Below, piece by piece: positions 1 to 4,943 of a stretch of 13,615 nucleotides of DNA. The stretch is from assembly GCA_003222065.1 (NCBI GenBank), contig QHUV01000010.1:1-13615 (forward strand), written 5' to 3'. The DNA is from Gemmatimonadota bacterium (GTDB lineage: Bacteria; Gemmatimonadota; Gemmatimonadetes; Gemmatimonadales; Gemmatimonadaceae). Under the pieces are notes generated by a model that did no database searches, was not told the DNA's origin, and saw only the letters and a list, made by a program, of their open reading frames with translations. Positions within the stretch are counted from its first letter, which is position 1, and every line of letters begins with the position of its first letter. A program made the position numbers and the translations under genes.

Positions 1-354
1 CAGGGGGAAATCGATGTAGCGGAAGCGGATGATACCCTTGTCAACAAGCCGCGTCCGTACATCCGGCTCGGTGAGTGTCGCGAAGCGTGCGCACTGCGGG
101 CACTCGAAATCGCCAAACTCGATGACCTCGAGCGGCGCTGAGGCAGAGCCGATCATATATCCGTTAGACTGGACCTTCGGCAGAGTGCTGTCTATCGGAC
201 TGACCTCGCGATCCGCGGGTCGTCTCGTCATCCAGCTCAGCGCACCGATGCCGGCAACGGCGACCACGACGAGCGCGAGATAGAAGATGCGCGTGGAGTT
301 CTTGGCCCGTCGCGGCTGCTCACGACGCTTCCCCTTGGATGGCGTGGACTTCAC
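1..354 (-). CDS. Membrane-anchored DsbA-like thioredoxin-fold protein, C-terminus beyond the window
   Basis: The N-terminal 118 residues of a periplasm-facing thiol-disulfide oxidoreductase are visible; the gene continues past base 1. A very basic N-terminus (residues 2-22, rich in K and R) is followed by one hydrophobic helix at about 23-42, as expected for a signal anchor with a periplasmic C-terminal domain. The thioredoxin-fold start reads GSASAPLEVIEFGDFECPQC, with the CxxC pair at C85 and C88. The phrase 'APLEVIEFGDFECPxC' is characteristic of DsbA-family proteins (thioredoxin_4/DSBA type). Family members oxidise or isomerise cysteines in exported proteins; the exact role cannot be told from this half. 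Translation probably starts at the GTG at 352-354, which overlaps the TGA of the upstream gene as GTGA and implies translational coupling. A second in-frame GTG lies one codon upstream (355-357). The family call is strong; oxidase versus reductase is open. Confidence 0.88.
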   Translation of the reverse strand, partial: MKSTPSKGKRREQPRRAKNSTRIFYLALVVVAVAGIGALSWMTRRPADREVSPIDSTLPKVQSNGYMIGSASAPLEVIEFGDFECPQCARFATLTEPDVRTRLVDKGIIRFRYIDFPL

Positions 355-674
355 CACTCCGGCTCCTCGTCCCCGCCCGGCATCCAGTCGGTTCTGTCCC
401 ATTTCGATTTGTCCGTATTGGTCTCTTGCGCGTCCCGCACGATCCGGCGGCTCTCGGCAACGTCTGGCGTGTCGTAAGTCGCGCGCACTTCGTAGTGAAA
501 CAGTTCGCTCTTCACGTCTCCGATCAGACGCATCAGTTCGCCCGCTTGCTTGAGCAGACTTCCCTGCGCATCGAGCTCTAGAATGCGACCGGCCAATGCG
601 CGCAACAGGGCTTCGAGATTTCTCGCGCGCGCCTCGTCATAGGTCTGTTCTGGCTGATTTGACTCGTCCGCCAT
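351..674 (-). CDS. Hypothetical 107-residue helical protein upstream of the DsbA-like gene
   Basis: I do not recognise this family. The protein is acidic and mostly helical. Residues about 12-60 form a leucine-rich amphipathic stretch (ALLRALAGRILELDAQGSLL, then a similar segment), and the C-terminal tail is polar and Trp/Asp-rich (DRTDWMPGGDEEPEW). It has no signal peptide or membrane segment, so it should be cytoplasmic. I chose the ATG at 672-674 (MADESNQPEQ) because the longer reading frame back to 869 adds Arg/Ser-rich sequence that looks non-coding, and because GAGG lies about 11 bases before this ATG. The stop overlaps the GTG start of the DsbA-like gene by four bases, so the two form a transcription unit. 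The pairing may mean a role in expressing or assisting the thioredoxin-fold protein, but that is only inferred from position. Confidence 0.7.
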   Translation of the reverse strand: MADESNQPEQTYDEARARNLEALLRALAGRILELDAQGSLLKQAGELMRLIGDVKSELFHYEVRATYDTPDVAESRRIVRDAQETNTDKSKWDRTDWMPGGDEEPEW

Positions 675-996
675 GCAGAGTGCTGCCTCGATAAGGCCGA
701 GCCGTGGCAATCCGGCAACTGGCCGTCTCTTCGATGAGGGAAGGAAGCTATGGCCTGACCAACCTCGGTCAAGCGATCCACGTCGGTTGTACGCGGTCGG
801 CTGCCGGTGCAGCACCGCTGACGAGCGACCACCGATCACCGACTTCCGACAACGTTCTTGACCTGGCACACTTCGCGAATAGCATTGCCGCGGCCGACTG
901 GACGCCCGGAGAAGGACGATTCACGGCTAGGAAAGAGAACGCGCCCGTCGCGCCGACGCGTGCTCGGTTCTACCCTGATTTGCCGAGGAGGCTCCC
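675..996. other. Intergenic region between divergent units
   Basis: About 320 bases separate the minus-strand hypothetical gene from the plus-strand hydrolase-like gene. Open frames cross it, including one of 183 codons starting at 704, but their products are low-complexity Arg/Ser/Ala/Pro sequence with no domain and one runs into the hydrolase gene out of frame, so I do not call them. I see no tRNA or structured RNA. A possible sigma70-type promoter lies at 858-885, and a good Shine-Dalgarno run GAGGAG sits at 985-990. The region therefore probably holds the promoters of both divergent units. Confidence 0.5.
858..885 (+). promoter_or_regulatory. Possible sigma70-type promoter for the hydrolase-like gene
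   Basis: TTGACC at 858-863 matches the -35 consensus at five of six bases. TAGCAT at 880-885 is a moderate -10 match after a 16-base spacer. It points toward the hydrolase-like gene and would give a leader of roughly 100 bases or more. The -10 is weak, so this is tentative. Confidence 0.35.
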
Positions 997-1023
997 ATCG
1001 ACGCCGATCTGCTGCGCATTCCC

Positions 1024-1854
1024 GTGGGACCGGGCTCCATGCATGTGGAGCGTTATGGCCACGGCGGCGCCGCTGTTCTGCTCGTCCACGGGTTCGGCAC
1101 CTGCAGCTTCCTGTGGCGAGACATCGCTCCCGAGTTTGCGCTCGCCAATCGCACCGCGTTTGCGGTCGACCTCTTTGGGTACGGTGAGTCGGATCGCCCG
1201 TTCGACGCCGATTTCAGCATCGCCGCGCAGGCGGAATACCTCGATCGCGCCCTGACGGCGCTACGCGTGGCGCGTGCCACCATCGTCGGCGTCGATCTCG
1301 GCGCGGCGATCACGCTGCGGCTCGCTGCTACCAGGCCGGAGCGTGTCGAGCGCATGATTCTCATCAATCCGATCGCGTACGACGATGTGCCCGCGAAGGA
1401 CGTGAAAGATCTTCAGAAACACACGGGTCGTTATGCGCTTCGCATTTCGCGCGGGATACTCGGCGCCGCGCCGTTGATGCGTGACTTGCTGAGACAAAGT
1501 GTGGCCGACCCCTCACGCATGCCTGACAAGCTCGTTGCGCGATACCTCGCCCCCTATGTCGGGAGCGAGGGACTCAATCATCTTCTGATTTTGGCCCGGT
1601 CGATCGACGCCGAAGATCTCGATGAGATCGAGCTCACGCAGATCGATCAGCCGACGATGATCATTTTGGGAGAGCAGGATCACTTTCTCACGCAGCGTGC
1701 GCGGGACAAGCCGGCCCCCGAACGCCTCGCGGAGGAAATTCCTGGATGCCGGCTCGTGCGTCTGCCCGCAGTCGGGCGTTTAGTCCCTGAGGAGTCGCCC
1801 GAAACGCTGATCAACCTCGTGCTCGACTTCGACGGCGCGAGTGCAACGCGATGA
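1024..1854 (+). CDS. Alpha/beta-hydrolase-fold protein with atypical catalytic triad
   Basis: The 276-residue product has the classic alpha/beta-hydrolase layout: oxyanion-hole motif LLVHGFG at residues 19-25, strand-turn AVDLFGYGESDRP at 47-59, nucleophile elbow GVDLG at 89-93, acid loop LGEQDHF at 215-221, and a C-terminal VGRLVPEESPE at 250-260. In ordinary members the elbow is GxSxG and the last motif is GHxxPxExP. Here the nucleophile position is Asp91, as in haloalkane dehalogenases and epoxide hydrolases, and the catalytic His position is Arg252 (codon CGT, one transition from CAT). Asp219 is retained. The enzyme may be inactive, a binding protein, or use altered chemistry, so no substrate can be named. 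No signal peptide is seen. The GTG at 1024 is the first conventional start, but a GAGGAG Shine-Dalgarno at 985-990 is correctly spaced from an in-frame ATC at 997 (IDADLLRIPVGPG), so the true N-terminus may be nine residues longer. Confidence 0.82.
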   Translation: MGPGSMHVERYGHGGAAVLLVHGFGTCSFLWRDIAPEFALANRTAFAVDLFGYGESDRPFDADFSIAAQAEYLDRALTALRVARATIVGVDLGAAITLRLAATRPERVERMILINPIAYDDVPAKDVKDLQKHTGRYALRISRGILGAAPLMRDLLRQSVADPSRMPDKLVARYLAPYVGSEGLNHLLILARSIDAEDLDEIELTQIDQPTMIILGEQDHFLTQRARDKPAPERLAEEIPGCRLVRLPAVGRLVPEESPETLINLVLDFDGASATR

Positions 1855-1966
1855 TGCGTCGTGACGCGACACAACTGCGCGGAGAACCATTTCGGAACGA
1901 CTCCTGCACGCTCGCGTCCAACGAATTGCCGCATGAGCGCGTCTGTGAGACGGGGCCATTTTCGGT

Positions 1967-1974
1967 TAGATTTG
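1967..1974 (+). promoter_or_regulatory. AT-rich promoter-like patch before the 89-residue gene
   Basis: TAGATTTG sits in an unusually AT-rich patch (about 1956-1985) inside otherwise GC-rich DNA, roughly 30 bases before the ATG. It fits the TAnnTTTG -7 element known from Bacteroidota, a phylum in the same superphylum as Gemmatimonadota. I do not see a clear matching TTTG upstream element, so only the general idea of a promoter here is supported. Confidence 0.25.
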
Positions 1975-2002
1975 TTTTGTATTTCACCCTCTAGACTCGT
2001 AC

Positions 2003-2272
2003 ATGGCCAAACAGAAGAACCGGAGTAAACCTGCAGCGGCCCCGACACCTTTCGAGGAAGCTCGGGACGAGCTGTTTCAACACATCATGCGGTGCGGTGT
2101 CGTCGAATCCGCTCCCGAACATCAGGGCGAGTGGTTCAACGAAACGCTCCAGTACATGACCGAGCGTTTCCCGGAGCTCACTTCCGATCAGCTCGGCGAG
2201 CTCCGCAAACTGGGCGAGCGCTTCGCTCAGCCGCCGAAGAAGCACGAAGCGGCAGATGTGTCTGCCGCGTGA
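2003..2272 (+). CDS. Hypothetical 89-residue protein
   Basis: I do not recognise a named family. The basic N-terminus (MAKQKNRSKP) and an Ala/Pro linker lead into an amphipathic, probably all-helical core from about residue 17 to 75, with segments FEEARDELFQHIMRCGVV, WFNETLQYMTERFPEL and DQLGELRKLGERF. The tail is short and polar. It contains one Cys (in MRCGV) and has no signal peptide or membrane segment, so it should be a small cytoplasmic protein. It stands alone: 148 bases separate it from the hydrolase-like gene, an AT-rich promoter-like patch precedes it, and a strong hairpin terminator follows 45 bases after its stop. That isolation with its own signals is the best evidence that it is a real gene. 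No Shine-Dalgarno sequence is obvious before the ATG. Confidence 0.72.
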   Translation: MAKQKNRSKPAAAPTPFEEARDELFQHIMRCGVVESAPEHQGEWFNETLQYMTERFPELTSDQLGELRKLGERFAQPPKKHEAADVSAA

Positions 2273-2317
2273 GCGTGTCTGAGCAAACCGTCAAGACGTG
2301 CTGCCCCGATGAAATCG

Positions 2318-2347
2318 AACGCCTCCATCAATGCGATGGAGGCGTTT
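2318..2347. terminator. Bidirectional hairpin terminator between convergent genes
   Basis: A perfect 12-bp inverted repeat, AACGCCTCCATC at 2318-2329 and GATGGAGGCGTT at 2335-2346, encloses the 5-base loop AATGC. It is followed by TTTCGCTT on the plus strand; the minus strand has a weaker T patch (CGATTTC). It lies between the stop of the 89-residue gene and the stop of the exported beta-rich protein gene, which is where a shared terminator is expected. Confidence 0.8.
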
Positions 2348-2359
2348 CGCTTGAGAGTC

Positions 2360-2896
2360 CTATCGTCCTCTCGATCGGTATGCTCGCGCGGCGATGCCGA
2401 CACGTACGCCGCCGCCGAGACCCGCTTGTAGCGCCGGCACGACGGCACCAATGCGTGGCGCTTCCAGATCGACGATGACGACGAGATACTCGTGCGTGCG
2501 CGCGCCATCGGCGAAGATCACGCTGATGCCGCCGCCTATCGAGAGACCCCAGCGCGCCTCCGCGAATGGGTCGAGAAGAAAACGCGCCAGGGCGTCGACT
2601 CGACCGCTGTGATGATTCACCGCATCACGTCTCGTGACGCCGCCGGCGCCGTCGATCTCCAATCGCATGTAGCTGCCGAGTGGCAGATTCGCGCCGACGC
2701 CAGCCTGCAGCGTCCCGGATTGCGTCGAGCGCACGTCGATCGCGTCGATACGCAATTCGAGCGGTGCAAACGACGAACGCGCCGGTTGCTGCGCGCGCGC
2801 CGCGGGCGTGAGCGCGAGGAGCGACAGCACCGGCCAGAGAATTACTCCGGACCGAGGAGCAAGAGCGAGCGCAACGCGCGAGCGCGGTCCGTGCAT
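2360..2896 (-). CDS. Exported beta-rich hypothetical protein, possibly a small outer-membrane barrel
   Basis: The 178-residue product begins with a long signal peptide: an Arg-containing start, a hydrophobic stretch at about 16-30 (VILWPVLSLLALT), and a probable cleavage site after ARA at 33-35, leaving Gln36. The mature part has alternating polar/hydrophobic strands separated by Gly-rich turns (SGTLQAGVGANLPLGSYMRL, then ARWGLSIGGGISVIF, then LQAGLGGGVRVGIAARAYR). This pattern suits a small beta-barrel or beta-sandwich of the outer membrane or periplasm. I recognise no named family and no catalytic motif. It is transcribed alone, divergent from the SpeD-like gene, and ends just before the shared hairpin terminator. 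No strong Shine-Dalgarno precedes the ATG. That it is exported is fairly secure; the barrel is inferred from strand pattern only. Confidence 0.72.
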   Translation of the reverse strand: MHGPRSRVALALAPRSGVILWPVLSLLALTPAARAQQPARSSFAPLELRIDAIDVRSTQSGTLQAGVGANLPLGSYMRLEIDGAGGVTRRDAVNHHSGRVDALARFLLDPFAEARWGLSIGGGISVIFADGARTHEYLVVIVDLEAPRIGAVVPALQAGLGGGVRVGIAARAYRSRGR

Positions 2897-2943
2897 GGCG
2901 CTCGAAAGCTAGATGTCGCTGCTGGTGCTTTCCAGCGCGCTGC

Positions 2944-2972
2944 TTGCCTCCATTTCACGCGGGGTCTAAGCT
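2944..2972 (+). promoter_or_regulatory. Possible promoter for the SpeD-like gene
   Basis: TTGCCT at 2944-2949 and TAAGCT at 2967-2972 are separated by 17 bases and lie in the gap between two divergent genes. If this is used, transcription would start near 2979. That would exclude the upstream TTG at 2972 as a start codon and support the TTG at 3038. Both hexamers are imperfect. Confidence 0.3.
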
Positions 2973-3037
2973 TGGCCAGTGTCGATGGTTCGTCAAATCG
3001 ATTCGCTGCTGGTGTCTCTCCCCCTGCCCCGACGCGC

Positions 3038-3379
3038 TTGTCTCGCGATTACCAGCACATCGTCGCCGATTTTCTCGGCGTCCCGGCGAATCAACTCGGC
3101 GATCGTGCGCTGATCAGCGGGTTGATTGTCGCGGCGGCCAGTGCCGCGGGGATGAACGCGTCCGGCGTGCCGACGATGCACGAGCGCAAAGCGGGCGGCT
3201 TGACGGCCGCGCTGTTACACGACGATTGCCACATCACCGTTCATGCCGTGCCCGAGCGGGAGCTTCTCCTGGTCGACGTCCTGACACCGCGCGCGCTTAA
3301 CGCATCGCGCGCCGTCGACGTTTTTGCGCGCCGATTGACGGCGCGGCAGGTGCATCGCGACGCCCGCGACCGGGCATAA
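3038..3379 (+). CDS. S-adenosylmethionine decarboxylase (SpeD)-like protein with altered active site
   Basis: The 113-residue product aligns by eye with single-domain prokaryotic AdoMet decarboxylase, a pyruvoyl enzyme of spermidine synthesis. Recognisable parts are HIVADFLGV near the N-terminus (family: RHLLVDLxG), DDCHITVHAVPERELLLVDV at 62-81 (family: ESHISIHTWPExxYAAVDV) and a C-terminal FARRLTARQVHRD. The family cleaves itself at Glu-Ser and turns the Ser into pyruvoyl. Here the pair is Asp63-Cys64. The processing His is kept (His69, the usual +5 spacing), but the catalytic Cys expected at +20 is Pro84. The protein may therefore process slowly, act on another substrate, or be inactive. 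I chose TTG 3038 because it gives family-typical length; TTG 2972, with GGGG seven bases upstream, is the alternative (135 residues). The membrane protein gene follows 24 bases downstream, so the two are probably co-transcribed. Confidence 0.75.
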   Translation: MSRDYQHIVADFLGVPANQLGDRALISGLIVAAASAAGMNASGVPTMHERKAGGLTAALLHDDCHITVHAVPERELLLVDVLTPRALNASRAVDVFARRLTARQVHRDARDRA

Positions 3380-3403
3380 GAGCGTCATGTTTCGCATTTA
3401 CTC

Positions 3404-4933
3404 ATGAGCGTCTGGCTTCCGCCGGCACATCTCGCGTTGTGTCTCGTGATCGTCGTATGGGACATCGTCCTCGCGGGACGCATCGCGCGCGTGCCGCAGG
3501 CGCCGCGAGCGTTCGCGTCACTCACCGGGCTCGCCGGGCTGCTCGTCCTCCCGGCGCTGGTCGTCGCGCTGGCGACGACGACGGTCATTACCGGCCGCGC
3601 GATTCTTTACGTCGATTGGATCTGGCCCGTGGTGCTCGTCATATTCGCCATGCAGGCTGTCTATGCATTGACGCGCCGCGTCGTCAATCCGGCGTGGGGC
3701 ATCCCGATCGCGATCTACGACGTCATCATTGCCGTCGCCGGTGTCGTGCGGTATCTGGCGTCGCGCGGCATGGAGCCTCCGCAGCCGCTCCTGCTGTTGC
3801 TCACCGCGCATACGGCCGCCCTCTCGCTGGCGACGACGTCGGCGGCAATCGCCAATCCGCTGTATCTCAACGTGCCGATGATCGCGCCGGCATTTCCAGC
3901 ATTGCGCGCCGTCACGGCGAGCTTCCGCGCCTTACTCTCGGCGGTCGCACTCGGCTGGGCCGTCGGTATCGCCTTTCAGATCCCCGTCGCCATCAAGGCG
4001 GTGAGAAGCTATCACGCGCACGCGTCGGACCGGCTCACCGAGCGCCCCGAAGGCGATTTCGCGATCGGCGTGAAGCTCTTTCCCGACATCGGCAGCCCAC
4101 CGCCGCCACCCGCCGTCGCCAGCGATCTCGCGCTGGCTGACACGCTCACCGCGGAGGTCGTCGCCATTGTCGTCGTCCCCGACGTCACCAATCAGGTGCT
4201 CGACTCGCTCACGCGCGCCCTCGATCAGCTACAGCGCGACAGCACGCTGCTGATCGTGACGATCGGCTATCGGGGCAAGCTCCTCCCGGAGCTCCGCCGT
4301 GTTCCGCTCGATCCGCGCACGCGCATCGCCGCGATCCGGCGAGTCGTTAGGCGATTACGCCCCGACATCCTCGTGCCCGCGGAAGATCCGTACGGCGTGG
4401 GCGAGCGGTTGGTGGGCCGGTTACAGCTGCCGGTCTGGGAGGACTACCTCACCGCCGCCGCCGCCGCGGCGAAGTCGATCGACCGGCGCGTCCGCATCGG
4501 CCTCTCCGCGTCGTCTTTCGACTCACGCGACAGCGCGCTATATGCGTGGGCCGCCGGTCCCGCGTCACCCATCGACATTCTCGGCTTCTCATTTTTCCCC
4601 GACCGACGCGGCGCGGAAGCGCTCGACGCATACACCCGCACCGCCGACCGCTGGATGAGCGTCGTTCCGCCAGCCAAGCCGCATTGGGTCTTCGCGGCTG
4701 GCGGTTACCCCCTCGCCCATGGCGAGGCAAGTCAGGCGCAGGCCATCTGGGATCTGCTCTCGTGGGCGACCGCGCATCCCGCGATCAAGGGACTCATCGT
4801 GTACGAGGCCGGCGACTACGGCCAGGCGCGCGGCCTCCGCTCCCCCAGTGGTCGCCTCCGCCAAGCAACGCTCTATGTAATGGGAGCGATGCGAGCGCTC
4901 CGCGAAGCGACGGTCACGACGCCGACACCTTAG
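3404..4933 (+). CDS. Six-helix membrane protein with C-terminal glycosidase-like barrel domain
   Basis: The 509-residue product is bipartite. Residues 1-200 contain about six hydrophobic helices (roughly 8-25, 37-62, 68-89, 98-118, 128-150, 177-199). After a Pro-rich linker (231-237) comes a soluble domain of about 260 residues whose alternating strands and helices resemble a (beta/alpha)8 barrel of the glycoside hydrolase clan: strands VVAIVVVPD, TLLIVTIGY, RPDILVPAEDP, VRIGLSAS, IDILGFSFFPD, HWVFAAGGYPL and IKGLIVYEAGDYG. Candidate catalytic acids by position are Glu327 (in PAEDP) and Glu468 (in YEAGD), but a specific GH family is not assignable. The ATG overlaps the TGA of a six-codon mini-ORF (3387-3407) as ATGA, which may couple translation to the preceding gene. 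A (GCC)n-type run encodes six Ala at 351-356. The topology is clear; enzymatic activity is inferred. Confidence 0.75.
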   Translation: MSVWLPPAHLALCLVIVVWDIVLAGRIARVPQAPRAFASLTGLAGLLVLPALVVALATTTVITGRAILYVDWIWPVVLVIFAMQAVYALTRRVVNPAWGIPIAIYDVIIAVAGVVRYLASRGMEPPQPLLLLLTAHTAALSLATTSAAIANPLYLNVPMIAPAFPALRAVTASFRALLSAVALGWAVGIAFQIPVAIKAVRSYHAHASDRLTERPEGDFAIGVKLFPDIGSPPPPPAVASDLALADTLTAEVVAIVVVPDVTNQVLDSLTRALDQLQRDSTLLIVTIGYRGKLLPELRRVPLDPRTRIAAIRRVVRRLRPDILVPAEDPYGVGERLVGRLQLPVWEDYLTAAAAAAKSIDRRVRIGLSASSFDSRDSALYAWAAGPASPIDILGFSFFPDRRGAEALDAYTRTADRWMSVVPPAKPHWVFAAGGYPLAHGEASQAQAIWDLLSWATAHPAIKGLIVYEAGDYGQARGLRSPSGRLRQATLYVMGAMRALREATVTTPTP

Positions 4934-4943
4934 GTCGCGCGCC

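Noticed and set aside
704..1255. Plus-strand frame of 183 codons crossing into the hydrolase-like gene
   Set aside because: It overlaps the recognised alpha/beta-hydrolase frame out of register and shows no domain, so it is treated as chance.
1856..1870. Short inverted repeat GCGTC-GT-GACGC after the hydrolase-like gene as a terminator
   Set aside because: The stem is only five base pairs with a two-base loop and no T-run follows, so it is too weak to call.
2492..3037. N-terminal extension of the SpeD-like frame back to 2492
   Set aside because: This stretch is antisense to the exported beta-rich protein, is Arg-rich, and would more than double the usual size of the family. A TTG at 3038 gives the normal length.
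4449..4472. (GCC)n-type run as a possible phase-variable repeat
   Set aside because: It is a short trinucleotide run encoding alanines; length changes would stay in frame, and such runs are common at this GC content.
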